64,000 nucleotides of DNA. It comes from Polyangia bacterium (GTDB lineage Bacteria > Myxococcota_A > Polyangia > Nannocystales > Nannocystaceae). The DNA is taken from the NCBI GenBank assembly GCA_030424595.1, contig JAUHWG010000006.1, positions 1 through 64,000 on the forward strand, written 5' to 3'. Below, in pieces: positions 28,655 to 37,137 of the stretch. The notes under the pieces were generated by a model that searched no databases, was not told the DNA's origin, and was given only the letters and a program-made list of their open reading frames with translations. How positions within the stretch are numbered: position 1 is the first letter of the stretch; the number at the start of each line of letters is the position of its first letter. The position numbers and the translations under genes were made by a program.

Positions 28655-28672
28655 CCTGTCCTTCTGGGCAGG
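28655..28672 (+). terminator. Weak hairpin between convergent ftsH and tlpA-like genes
   Basis: CCTGTCC and GGGCAGG (one G-T pair) close a TTCT loop seven bases after the ftsH stop. No T tract follows, so it is at best a weak or Rho-assisted terminator. Confidence 0.3.
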
Positions 28673-28706
28673 AGTCCGCGGACGCGACGGGTCCACCGGC
28701 GGCGCA

Positions 28707-29300
28707 TCATCCGGGCTTGGGCGCCTCGAGGGCGGCCTTGAGCTCGCCGGCGACCTCGGGGTCGTCGCGCTCGATCAGGCCGTCGCGGCGCCAGCGGACC
28801 GCGCCGTCGCGGCCGATGATGACGGTGGTCGGGTAGCCGTTGACCTTCAGCATCGGCACGATCGTGCTCTTCGGATCGAGGACGATCGGGTAGGGGACGC
28901 GGTGCTCCTGGACGAGGCGGCGGACCTCGTTGTGGGCGCGGACGGCGTCGATGCTGACGCCGACGACCTTGAGGCCCTCATGGCCGCGCTCGCGGTAGAG
29001 GTCGGCGAGGGTCGGCAGCTCCTCTTTGCAGGGCTCACACCAGCTCGCCCAGACGTTCAGGAGGACGACGTCGCCGCGGAGGTCGGCGAGGTCGAAGGGC
29101 TCACCGCGCAGGGTCTCGCCGCGGAAGTCGATAGCTCGCCCCTGCTGCGCGTCGCCAGCCCCATCGCCAGCCCCATCGCCAGCCCCGCCAGCGCTCTCGG
29201 CCTGCGCAGCGTTGTTCGGAGCCGGTTCCTTGTCGCCGCAGGAGGGGAGCGCGGCGAGGAGCGTGGCGAGTCCGAGGTGTGCGAGGCGGGGGCTTTTCAT
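28707..29300 (-). CDS. TlpA/ResA-like thioredoxin-fold lipoprotein
   Basis: 197 residues. Lipoprotein signal with lipid Cys C21 (AALPSC, then GDKE), then an Ala/Gly/Asp linker containing GDGAGDGAGD. The thioredoxin fold follows with active site WCEPC (C88, C91) in LLNVWASWCEPCKEELP and cis-proline NGYPTT. Such proteins reduce disulfides outside the cytoplasm, for example during cytochrome c maturation. Its start lies 4 bases after the stop of the ECF sigma gene, so the two form an operon; it may be a redox target or signal output of that sigma factor (inference). Confidence 0.9.
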   Translation of the reverse strand: MKSPRLAHLGLATLLAALPSCGDKEPAPNNAAQAESAGGAGDGAGDGAGDAQQGRAIDFRGETLRGEPFDLADLRGDVVLLNVWASWCEPCKEELPTLADLYRERGHEGLKVVGVSIDAVRAHNEVRRLVQEHRVPYPIVLDPKSTIVPMLKVNGYPTTVIIGRDGAVRWRRDGLIERDDPEVAGELKAALEAPKPG

Positions 29301-29304
29301 CGGG

Positions 29305-29868
29305 TCAGGCGCTCGCCGCGAGGCCGAGGCCGTAGCCCCTTGCGAAGGTGCCGAGCTCTGAGCGGAGGAGCCGGCGGGCGCGGTGAAGGCGGCTCATCAC
29401 CGTGCCGACGGGGCATTGTAGCTGCTGTGCCGCCTCGCGATAGGGGAGGCCCTGGAGGTCGACGAGCTCCACGACCTCGCGGAAGCGATCCGGGAGGGTG
29501 TCGAGCGCAGAGACCACCTCGTCGGAGAGATCGTCGCGATGCCAGCAATGCTCGGGATCATTGGCCGCCTCGAGGCGGCGGACGTCGAAGAGGTGCTCGA
29601 CGAGGTCGCTCCGGGCCGCGGCGGTGTTGACGACCTTCTGGTGGCGGCAGCGGGAGATGAAGGTGTTGACGAGGATCCGCGAGAGCCAGGCGCCGAGGCT
29701 GCCGTCCCGGTTGAAGCGGCCCCAGCTGGCCCATGCCTTGGTCAGGGCCTCCTGGACGAGGTCCTGGGACTCGGACGGCTGGTGGGTCAGGCGCATCCCG
29801 ATCCGGAAGAGCTGCGGCATGTGCGGGGTGGTCAGCTCGACGAAGTCGGTGGCGGTTGCGGTCGACAT
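29305..29868 (-). CDS. ECF-type RNA polymerase sigma factor
   Basis: 187 residues. Region 2 (LTHQPSESQDLVQEALTKAW, then LGAWLSRILVNTFISRCR) binds core polymerase and the -10 element; region 4 (DTLPDRFREVVELVDLQGLP, then YREAAQQLQCPVGTVMSRLH) binds the -35. No anti-sigma gene is beside it; instead it is followed after 4 bases by a TlpA-like lipoprotein gene. A CWHRDD segment between the regions has a Cys and His that could sense redox or metal, a speculation. The upstream gap is AT-rich with repeated CCTGT motifs. Confidence 0.92.
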   Translation of the reverse strand: MSTATATDFVELTTPHMPQLFRIGMRLTHQPSESQDLVQEALTKAWASWGRFNRDGSLGAWLSRILVNTFISRCRHQKVVNTAAARSDLVEHLFDVRRLEAANDPEHCWHRDDLSDEVVSALDTLPDRFREVVELVDLQGLPYREAAQQLQCPVGTVMSRLHRARRLLRSELGTFARGYGLGLAASA

Positions 29869-30013
29869 GCCCGCTACTAATGCAGATCACGCACCTGTCG
29901 ATAAAAACAATAATTTCAATAGATTGTGCTGGAGATGCGCTACAGGGTGAGGCCTGTGACAGGATTTTGATATCGATGCAATATTTCCTGTCATTCGTCG
30001 CCAGGCCCTCGGG
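29869..30013 (-). promoter_or_regulatory. AT-rich upstream region of the ECF sigma gene with CCTGT motifs
   Basis: This 145-base gap is strikingly AT-rich for the genome (for example ATAAAAACAATAATTTCAATAG near 29900-29925). It contains an interrupted palindrome CCTGT-G-ACAGG at 29953-29963 and two more CCTGTC motifs near 29900 and 29985. It is the only place for the promoter of the sigma/tlpA operon. The motifs may be an autoregulated ECF promoter or an operator; no element can be assigned with confidence. Confidence 0.4.
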
Positions 30014-31927
30014 CTACTCGATCCACTCGTCGTCGCTGGCCTCCCCAGGCTCCGGCGAGGTCGCCACTGGCTCGATGCGCGGATCCGCGACCAACGCCCA
30101 GGTGAGGGTCCCCGTCGTCTGCGCGGGGACCTGTAGGCGCCGCCCGTCGGCGACCACCGTGAGCCAGCCGGGCGCCGCTGGATCCGCAGGGCCTGTCAGG
30201 AGTCGTGCGGGGGGAGGGCGCGCGGAGGGGGCCCGCCGCGGGAGGTCCGCAGCCTCGCGGACCCGGCCGTCGGCGTCCTCCAGCGAGATCCAGGCGAGAT
30301 GGCTCGCGATCGCCTTGGGCTCCTTGGGTCGCGGCTGCGTCAGGGCGAGGGCAGCGGCGGCCCGGACCCGGGGGGAGGGATCGTCGAGGAGGGCGGCGAG
30401 GAGCGGGGTCGCGCCGTCGATGCGGCCGAGGGCGAAGGCTGCGCAGCTCCGGATCGCGGCTCGCCGGTCGGCCGCGAGGGTCCGCAGGGGATCGCCGAAG
30501 GCGGCCCTCGCCGAGCTCGGCATGTTGCCGGCCGCGGCGATCGCCAGGCAGCGGTCGCTGACGCTGCGGCGCGGGTCCTGAGCGCGCTGGAGGACGGCGG
30601 CCCAGAGGCGACGCTCTCGGGGCGGCGCCTTGGTCTGGGTGACGGCGAGGGCGACGAGCCAGGGCCGGTCGCCGACGGCGTCACCCGTGGCCGGGAGGGC
30701 GCCGGAGACCGCCGCGAGGAGCCAAGGGGGAGAGAGCGCGCCGAGGGCGGCGGCCGCCTGGAGTCGCCGCGGCTCGCCGCGCTGGAGACGCTCGTGCCAG
30801 GCCTGGCGCTCGTCGGCCGCGGGCAGGCGCTCGCGGCTGCGGGGCGGAGGCCCCGTCGGCAGGTTTCGGGCGCGGATGAGGCGCTCAAGCTCGATCGCCA
30901 GCTCTGGCTCGACCCCGCGATCGATCGCCGCTTGGATCGCGGGCAGGGCCTCGTCGCCCAGATGAAGGAGGGCGGTGAGAAGATCGGAGCGGAGCGAGGG
31001 CTCCCGAAGTCGGAGGAGGAGACCGTCGAGGAGCTCCCGCGAGGGGGCTTCGCGGTCGCCTATCGCCTGGGCGATCCCGGAGTTCTTGAGGCCGTCGGGG
31101 GGCGCGTCGAGGAGCTCCAGGAGCCGTCTGTCGACCTCGATCCCGGGCTGACGGATCAGACCGTCGAGGAGGGCGCGGACGACATAGGCCTCGTCGCCGC
31201 GGTCGAGGGCGCGGAGGAGCGCCGGCAACGCTCGCGGATCGGCGATCCTGCCGAGGGCCTCGGCGGCGTCGCGGCGCATCTGCGGGTCGGGGTCTTCGAG
31301 CATCCGCGCGAGCACCAGGGTCGCCTCGCGGGCGCCCAGGAGGCTGAGGCTGCGGGCGGCGGCGCGGCGGACCTCGGGGTCTGGGTCGGCGAGCTTGGCC
31401 ACCAGGGCGGCCCGAACCTGAGGGCCGTGCTCCGCCGGCAGTGCGGTCACGCCGAGCAGCCTCGCGGCCTCGATCCGGAGCAGCGGGGCGTTCTCCCGCA
31501 GCGCGCCGAGGACCAGGCTGATCCGCGCGGGGGTCGCGTCGAGGAGCATCAGCCGCAGGGAGTAGAGCCGTCCGGAGAGGTCGCCGAGGGGCTGCGCCCA
31601 GAGCCGCTCGGCGGTCGCGACACAGGCGAGCATCTGCCGGTCGGCGCAGGATTGGAGCGCGTCGCGGCGGATCTGCGGCGAGGGGTCCTCGAGCGCCCGG
31701 AGGATCAGCGGCTCCACCAGCGGCGTCGCGTAGGGTTGGAGGGCGTGGAGCGCGGTGCGACGCTCGCTCTCGGGGGCGTCGTTCAGCAACGGGGCGCCGA
31801 TCCGATCGAGCTCGGTCGGCCACAGCGGCCAGCGATGGCCCTCCGGCTCCGCCGCGATCGTCCGCGCAGGCGCGCCCAAGAGGGACACGAGGCCGAGGAG
31901 CGGCAGGATACGGCGCGGGCGGAGCAT
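30014..31927 (-). CDS. Exported HEAT-repeat protein (second gene of pair)
   Basis: 637 residues. The N-terminus MLRPRRILPLLGLVSLLGAP, then ARTIAAEPEG, is a cleavable signal peptide. The body is a series of HEAT/PBS-lyase-like helical repeats, for example DPSPQIRRDALQSCADR, DPDPEVRRAAARSLSLLGAR, DPDPQMRRDAAEALGRIADP and DPSPRVRAAAALALTQ. Such solenoids are protein-binding scaffolds, here probably periplasmic. A Pro/Arg-rich stretch and a small C-terminal domain follow. It starts 20 bases after the stop of another HEAT-like gene, so both are likely one operon and may interact. Partner unknown. Confidence 0.8.
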   Translation of the reverse strand: MLRPRRILPLLGLVSLLGAPARTIAAEPEGHRWPLWPTELDRIGAPLLNDAPESERRTALHALQPYATPLVEPLILRALEDPSPQIRRDALQSCADRQMLACVATAERLWAQPLGDLSGRLYSLRLMLLDATPARISLVLGALRENAPLLRIEAARLLGVTALPAEHGPQVRAALVAKLADPDPEVRRAAARSLSLLGAREATLVLARMLEDPDPQMRRDAAEALGRIADPRALPALLRALDRGDEAYVVRALLDGLIRQPGIEVDRRLLELLDAPPDGLKNSGIAQAIGDREAPSRELLDGLLLRLREPSLRSDLLTALLHLGDEALPAIQAAIDRGVEPELAIELERLIRARNLPTGPPPRSRERLPAADERQAWHERLQRGEPRRLQAAAALGALSPPWLLAAVSGALPATGDAVGDRPWLVALAVTQTKAPPRERRLWAAVLQRAQDPRRSVSDRCLAIAAAGNMPSSARAAFGDPLRTLAADRRAAIRSCAAFALGRIDGATPLLAALLDDPSPRVRAAAALALTQPRPKEPKAIASHLAWISLEDADGRVREAADLPRRAPSARPPPARLLTGPADPAAPGWLTVVADGRRLQVPAQTTGTLTWALVADPRIEPVATSPEPGEASDDEWIE

Positions 31928-31946
31928 GGTCGCGGGGGAGCCGTCT

Positions 31947-33353
31947 CTACTTGTCCGCCTCGGGGGCAGGAGCTGCGCCCTCGGCGTCGTTGCGACCTGC
32001 TCGGATCCCCTCTAGGAGCGAGAGGGTCCGCGACTTCTTGAGGCTGCCCTCCTCCGACTCGCCGACGACGCGGACGAGCCACGGCTCGACCTTCGCCCGG
32101 ATCTCTGGCGTGGTCGCGCGGGCGGCCCCCATCGACGTCAGGATCTTCATCTCGTAGGTGTCGACCGGCTCCAGGAGGCGGACCGCCTCGCCTTGGCCGT
32201 CGGGGCGGAGGTCGATCGTCAGCAGCGGACACTCGGTGTCGCGCTCCTCGGCGGAGGCGATGTCGTGGGCGTGCATCAGCGCGAGGTTCGACGCCTCGTC
32301 GCTGGTGATCATCAGGGCGTGGATGATCGCGCAGCGGGTCAAGAAGGACGCGGTTGGCAGGCGGTCCTCGAGGATCCGGACGACCTCGCGCCCGTCCTTC
32401 TCATCGCGGTGCTGGGAGAGGGCCCAGGCGGCGAAGCGCTGGGCCTCGGGATCGTCGCCGCGCAGGAGCTTGGAGAGGCCCGGGACCGACTCCATCGACT
32501 GGACCCAGCCGGAGCTGTAGATCAAGCGGTGATCGCTGGGCTGCTCGCTGAGGGTCGCCTCGAGCTCCTCGGACAGGGTCTTGCTGATCGGCCGGTACTG
32601 GAGTCGGGCGAGGGCGATCGTCGCCTCGCGCCGGAGCTTCGGGTCGCCCTTGCGGCTCGCGGCCATCAGCGCCTCGTAGATCGGCGTCCGCTGACGCCCC
32701 GGGATGTCGGAGAAGCGTCCGAGGGCCCACGCGCCCCAGACGGCCTCTTCGCCGCCGCGGTCTAGCTGACCTATCAGCGCCCGCGGGACCATCGTCCGAT
32801 CCTGCGGCGCTCGCCGGATCGACAGCTCGGCGATCGCGCTCAGGCGCTTGCTCTGCTCCTCGGGGGCGTCGCCGCGGAGGTCGGCGAGGTGGACCCCGAG
32901 GTTGCGCCAGAAGAAGTTGAAGTTGCCGTTGACGAAGTTGAAGGCGAAGTAGGTGAGGCCGCCGCTGAGGATCAGGAGCACCGGGAACGAGAGCGAGGAG
33001 CGGCGGGTCGTCGCGACGACGGTGCCGATGTCCTCGGTCGGGCGGACCGTGTCGGCGGTCTTGCCCTGGAGGTGGGTCAGGCGGAAGGCGCCCTTGAACA
33101 TGACCTCGTCGAGCCAGAGCGCGTCGGCGATCGCGGCGACGACCATCGCCCCGTAGTAGGCGATGAAGAGCCAGGTGTCCGTGCTCGGGTCGGCCGGGAT
33201 CGCGCGCAGCAGGCCTGCGGTCCAGACCGCCAGCAGGATCCCGCCGAGGTTGGCGATCACGACGGCGATCCACAGCTTGTGAGCGGGGGCGACCCGACGG
33301 CGCCGGGGTCCATAGCCTTGGGGGAGCGCGGGGCCGGACATGGGAGCAGTCAT
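31947..33353 (-). CDS. Membrane protein with HEAT-like repeats (first gene of pair)
   Basis: 468 residues from ATG 33353, which follows AAGGGG at good spacing; the frame is open to 33476 without a ribosome site. Hydrophobic segments occur near 25-45 (LWIAVVIANLGGILLAVWTA), 55-75 (FIAYYGAMVVAAIADAL) and 122-142 (FPVLLILSGGLTYFAFNF). The rest is helical with degenerate HEAT-like repeats (KLRREATIALARLQ, EAQRFAAWALSQHRD). No catalytic motif is seen. It precedes the exported HEAT protein by 20 bases, suggesting a membrane anchor with a soluble partner. Confidence 0.7.
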   Translation of the reverse strand: MTAPMSGPALPQGYGPRRRRVAPAHKLWIAVVIANLGGILLAVWTAGLLRAIPADPSTDTWLFIAYYGAMVVAAIADALWLDEVMFKGAFRLTHLQGKTADTVRPTEDIGTVVATTRRSSLSFPVLLILSGGLTYFAFNFVNGNFNFFWRNLGVHLADLRGDAPEEQSKRLSAIAELSIRRAPQDRTMVPRALIGQLDRGGEEAVWGAWALGRFSDIPGRQRTPIYEALMAASRKGDPKLRREATIALARLQYRPISKTLSEELEATLSEQPSDHRLIYSSGWVQSMESVPGLSKLLRGDDPEAQRFAAWALSQHRDEKDGREVVRILEDRLPTASFLTRCAIIHALMITSDEASNLALMHAHDIASAEERDTECPLLTIDLRPDGQGEAVRLLEPVDTYEMKILTSMGAARATTPEIRAKVEPWLVRVVGESEEGSLKKSRTLSLLEGIRAGRNDAEGAAPAPEADK

Positions 33354-33452
33354 ACCCCTTATGGACCGCACGCGGGAGCGGAGGTTCCCTGCGGACTTCG
33401 TCGATTTCTTGGATCGGCGCGGATCGGTCGCTAGCGTGCGCCCCAGCGAGTG

Positions 33453-35063
33453 ATGAGCGACGCCAAGCAAGGTCATGAGCGGGCGAGGACGCGCCCGCGT
33501 CCCCGGAGGGCCCGAGCGGTCGATGCGGGCAGGACAGAGCGGGCGCCTGCGGTCGCCGCGGCCGATGCCGTGGCCTCTCCGGCGGTGGAGGTCAGCCCGG
33601 AGGCGGCCCTCGAGGGCTCACCCAAGCCTCGACGCCGCGGGATCGTCCGCGCCTTCGCCGTCGCCGAGACCCTGGCGATGCTCGCCGCAGGGGTCGGCGT
33701 GGCGGCCGTGCTCGTCGGTGACTACCGGGCGACGATCGACGACTCGCGGGTGCTCCCCGGGGTTCGCCTCGGCGGCGTCGACGTCGGCGGGCGCGAGGCC
33801 GATGAGCTCGGCGAGCTCGCGGCCAAGGTGGTCGCAGGCGGCCTGGAGCGCCCCCTAGAGCTGCGCGCCGGAGACGCGACGACGATGACGACAGCCCGCC
33901 AGCTGGGGGCCTTGCCGAGCCCGGACGCGGCGATCGCCGCGACGCTCGCGGTCGGTCGCAGCGGTGACGTGCTCGCGGACCTGCAGGCCCGCGCCGCCGC
34001 CGAGCGGGGCGACGTCGACATCGCCGTCGGCTACCGCTTTGACGAGAAGCGGGCGCTCGACCGCCTCCTAGAGCTGGCGCCGGCGGTGGAGCGACCCTCG
34101 CTGCCGACCCGCTTTGACTTCGACGCCCGCAGGGTCCTGCCGGCGACCCCGGGGACCTCGCTCCTCGCCTTTGACTCGCTGTCGACGGTCGCGGTCGGCC
34201 TCGCGTCGGGGGCCAAGGCGATCGATCTCGTGGTGACGCCTCGGCCCCCCGTCGACGACGATCCGCTGGCGGAGATCGCCGGCTCGCTCGACATCAGCGA
34301 GGTGCTCGGGACCTTCTCGACCCGCTACAAGGCGGACAACGATCACTTCGATCGCAACCACAACCTCAAGCTCGGGGCGACCGCGCTCAACGGCAAGGTC
34401 CTGCTCCCCGGCGAGGCGATGTCGTTCAACGACGTGGTCGGCGATCGCAGCCCGGAGATGGGCTACCGCTACGCGCCGGGGATCACCGCCGGCGAGCTGG
34501 TCGACGTGGTCGGCGGCGGCATCTGCCAGATCTCGTCGACCCTCTACGGGGCGGCCTTCTTCGGCGGCCTAGAGCTGGTCCACTCGCGACCGCACAGCCG
34601 CCCGAGCTCCTACGTCGACATGGGCCTCGACTCGACCGTGGTCTACGGCGCGATCGACATGAAGCTGAAGAACCCCTTCGACTACCCGGTCGTGCTCCAC
34701 ACGGCGGTCTCCGGCGGCGAGGTGACGGTCGAGGTGCTCGGGCCGAAGCGGCCCTACGATCGCGTGGCCTTCGAGCGCGAGCTCGAGGAGGTCATCCCGT
34801 ATCGGACGGTGTACCGCGACGATCCGAAGCTGCGGGTCGGGGCGACGGCGATCGCCCAGCAGGGCAAACGTGGCTTTAAGGTCACCCGCAAGCGGTTGCT
34901 CTACCGCGGGGACGATGTGGTGGACACGGAGAGCTGGGACCTGAACTACCCGCCGACGACGGAGATCATCCGCCGCGGGACGAACCCGAACGGGGCGCTT
35001 CCTGAGGGGAAGACGCCGGCGAAGCTGCGGGATCCGGCGCCGCAGCTGCGGATCGTTCAGTAG
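33453..35063 (+). CDS. VanW-family membrane-anchored protein
   Basis: 536 residues. An Arg/Pro/Ala-rich cytoplasmic start is followed by one membrane segment near 68-88 (VAETLAMLAAGVGVAAVLVG). Next is a YoaR-like putative peptidoglycan-binding domain beginning VLPGVRLGGVDVGGREADEL, then the VanW domain (about 285-430), with FSTRYKADNDHFDRNHNLKL, LLPGEAMSFNDVVGDRS and VVGGGICQISSTLYGAA. VanW proteins occur with vancomycin-resistance and cell-wall genes, but their activity is not established. ATG 33453 was chosen; a GTG at 33450 adjoins it. The gene is divergent from the HEAT pair and likely lies in the envelope. Confidence 0.85.
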   Translation: MSDAKQGHERARTRPRPRRARAVDAGRTERAPAVAAADAVASPAVEVSPEAALEGSPKPRRRGIVRAFAVAETLAMLAAGVGVAAVLVGDYRATIDDSRVLPGVRLGGVDVGGREADELGELAAKVVAGGLERPLELRAGDATTMTTARQLGALPSPDAAIAATLAVGRSGDVLADLQARAAAERGDVDIAVGYRFDEKRALDRLLELAPAVERPSLPTRFDFDARRVLPATPGTSLLAFDSLSTVAVGLASGAKAIDLVVTPRPPVDDDPLAEIAGSLDISEVLGTFSTRYKADNDHFDRNHNLKLGATALNGKVLLPGEAMSFNDVVGDRSPEMGYRYAPGITAGELVDVVGGGICQISSTLYGAAFFGGLELVHSRPHSRPSSYVDMGLDSTVVYGAIDMKLKNPFDYPVVLHTAVSGGEVTVEVLGPKRPYDRVAFERELEEVIPYRTVYRDDPKLRVGATAIAQQGKRGFKVTRKRLLYRGDDVVDTESWDLNYPPTTEIIRRGTNPNGALPEGKTPAKLRDPAPQLRIVQ

Positions 35064-35134
35064 CTCGGCGGTGGCGAGGAGACTCGCGGAGCTCCGTGCG
35101 GGTCGGTCGCGTCGGCGGTTGTCGATGGCGCAGA

Positions 35135-35240
35135 CTGAGGTGCTCGGTTTGCGGGGCTGAGGTGCTCGTCTTGCGGGGCTGAGGTGCTCGGCTTGCGCTC
35201 GGCTTGCGGGCTGAGGTGCTCGTCTTGCAGGGTTGAGGGC
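35135..35240. repeat. 22-bp tandem repeats after the VanW-like gene
   Basis: Copies of ctgaggtgctcgtcttgcgggg start at 35135, 35157, 35179 and 35211 (one extra 10-base insert), with a degenerate end near 35235. They are non-coding, 70 bases after the VanW-family stop. Confidence 0.85.
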
Positions 35241-35420
35241 GGGGGCTGTGAGGGGAGGGAGGAGGCTGAGGCGTAGGCCGGTCGAGGGGGGCAGCACTCT
35301 CTCAGACAGGTCGGAGCATGCGTCGCCCCCTTGTTCCAAGGGGTCGACGCACGTCCTAGACTCGTTCGCGCTGCCCCCCTCGCCCGTCCCCCAGCTCGTC
35401 CTTCTCAGGAGAGTGAGCTT

Positions 35421-35690
35421 GGGTATCGGGGGCCGAGGGCTCTTCGTGGGGAGGTGGCGATGCGGAGGTGGACAGGTCGGGTATCGGGGGCCGAGGGCTC
35501 TTCGTGGGGAGGTCGCGGGGCGGCGGCAGAAGGTGGGGTATCGGGGGCCGAGGGGCTCTTCGTGGGGAGGTGGCGAAGGCGGAAGGTTGGGTATCGGGGG
35601 CCGAGGGGCTCTTCGTGGGGAGGTGGCGATGCGGAAGGTTGGGTGTTGGGGGCAGAGGTGCTGTGCGCGGGGAGGTCGGAAGGTTGGTTG
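35421..35690. repeat. 52- to 58-bp imperfect tandem repeats before the SPOR gene
   Basis: Units beginning gggtatcgggggccgagg, then ggctcttcgtggggaggt, start at 35421, 35479, 35536 and 35589, with a diverged copy at 35641. Spacings are 58, 57, 53 and 52, so unit length is not fixed and no frame is kept. The gap 35064-35815 (about 750 bases) holds this array and the 22-bp array; no gene is evident. The promoter of the SPOR gene must lie after 35690. Confidence 0.88.
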
Positions 35691-35815
35691 GCGTCGATGT
35701 TGGGCGGTGCGCTTCGTGAGGGCGCCCTGGGGGGTGCTCCCTTTGTCGGCTTTTTTGGCGCTCCGGCGGGGTCGTCGTACCTGTGTTTGGCTAGTTCGTG
35801 ATTCAGGAGCGGCCC

Positions 35816-36640
35816 ATGTCCAAAGAGAGCACCCGCCAGGTCGAGTTCGCCCTCGACAATCGACAGATCTTCTTCCTCTTCTTCGGCCTCTCGGTGGTCG
35901 GATGCTTCGTCTTCGCCCTCGGGGTGACGGTCGGGCGTGCCGACCTGGGGGTCCCCGGCGCGGAGGGGCCGGTGATCGCGGAGAAGTCCGCGGATCTGGA
36001 CGCGCTCGCGGAGGACGATGCGATCCCGATCGAGGCTCCGGACACGTTCGCGTTCAAGGATGGGATCGCGGAGCCGGCGACGGCAGGTCTGCCGGAGACG
36101 CGGGATCCGGAGACGCCCCCGCGGGACGAGAAGGCGGTCAAGGCCGAGCGCGCGGCGGCGAGCGGGGCGAGCAAGCCGCGGGTCGCGAAGCGTCCGCTGC
36201 CGGCCGTGCTGAGCAAGGCGGATCCGGAGCCTGAGCCCGCGGTAAAGGCCCCGAAGGAGACGGTCAAGGTCGCCGCCAAGGAGGAGGCGCCGAAGGCCGA
36301 GGCTCCGGCGGCCGAGACGGCGAAGGGCGAGGGCGAGGGGATCAAGGACGATACGGTGATGGCGTCCGGGACCGAGAAGGCCGAGGCGGCGCCGACGGCC
36401 GCGAAGAAGCGAGTCTTCACCCTCCAGCTCAAGGCCTACGCGGACGCCGCGGACGCCGAGAAGATGGCCGACAAGCTCCGTCGCAACGGGCACGACGTCC
36501 GCGTCGAGGTCGGCGATGTCCAGGGCCGGAGCTGGCACCGGGTCCGGATCGGCGAGTTCACCCAGTGGGACAAGGCGCTCGAGGCCAAGTCCGAGTTCGA
36601 GAAGCGCGAAGAGATCATCGCCTACGTCGTCCCCAAGTGA
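35816..36640 (+). CDS. SPOR-domain membrane protein
   Basis: 274 residues; ATG 35816 follows CAGGAG. A short cytoplasmic start precedes one membrane helix near 17-40 (IFFLFFGLSVVGCFVFALGV). A long Ala/Pro/Glu/Lys-rich linker follows (about 45-195). The C-terminal SPOR domain (about 198-272) begins FTLQLKAYADAADAEKMADK and contains WHRVRIGEFTQWDKALEAK. SPOR domains bind glycan strands stripped of stem peptides at division septa, so a division-site protein is likely. It is isolated between two repeat arrays. Confidence 0.88.
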   Translation: MSKESTRQVEFALDNRQIFFLFFGLSVVGCFVFALGVTVGRADLGVPGAEGPVIAEKSADLDALAEDDAIPIEAPDTFAFKDGIAEPATAGLPETRDPETPPRDEKAVKAERAAASGASKPRVAKRPLPAVLSKADPEPEPAVKAPKETVKVAAKEEAPKAEAPAAETAKGEGEGIKDDTVMASGTEKAEAAPTAAKKRVFTLQLKAYADAADAEKMADKLRRNGHDVRVEVGDVQGRSWHRVRIGEFTQWDKALEAKSEFEKREEIIAYVVPK

Positions 36641-36658
36641 GGTCGACCGCGGCGAACA

Positions 36659-36920
36659 CGGGCGGGTCCGGCGAAGGCTGGGTCCGCTCGCTGCGTTCTC
36701 AGGCTCCGCGGTGTGAGCGAGCTCGGGGAGCACGGGCGGGTCCTTCTCAGATCCCACGGTGAGGCCGAGCTCGGGGAGCAGGGGCGGGTCCTTCTCAGAT
36801 CCCACGGGGAGGCCGAGCTCGGGAAGCACGGGCGGGTCCTTCTCAGATCCTACGGTGAGGCCGAGCTCGGGGAGCGCGGGCGGGTCCGGCGAAGGCTGGG
36901 TCCGCTCGCCGCGTTCTCAG
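36659..36920. repeat. 48-bp tandem repeats flanked by 44-bp direct repeats
   Basis: Units starting gagctcgggga recur exactly every 48 bases at 36719, 36767, 36815 and 36863. The array is bracketed by near-identical 44-base segments at 36659-36702 and 36877-36920 (cgggcgggtccggcgaaggc, then tgggtccgctcg and the ttctcagg end). All units share cgggcgggtcc and tctcag. The region 36641-37137 between the SPOR gene and mutS shows no convincing gene. A 16-residue repeat peptide is open on both strands, but no start or ribosome site supports translation. Confidence 0.9.
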
Positions 36921-37137
36921 GGTCCCAGGGGGAGGTCGACCTCGGTTCAGCGTCTCCGGCGCCTGCGATTCGGTCCACATGGAGGACGGCCTGCGGGCGG
37001 GCCGAGGAGGCTCTCTGTCGGCCGTCGATGTTTGCTGGCTAACTGCTATTTCATGCTTCCGTCGGCGGGGTGTCCCGCCGGTCAGACGCGGGCCTCGCGG
37101 GCATGATCCGGCGCGGCGATTGAGTTACAACCCCGGC

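Noticed and set aside
35421..35690. Possible CRISPR array
   Set aside because: Repeat length and spacing drift (58, 57, 53, 52), most of each unit is conserved so there are no unique spacers, and no cas genes are near.
36713..37042. Possible 109-residue repeat protein in the 48-bp array
   Set aside because: No ribosome site, both strands are equally open, and the frame is only kept because the period is a multiple of three.
36979..37137. Upstream ATG start for mutS
   Set aside because: It would add 53 unconserved residues rich in Arg/Pro; the GTG at 37138 places the conserved MutS start at the correct distance.
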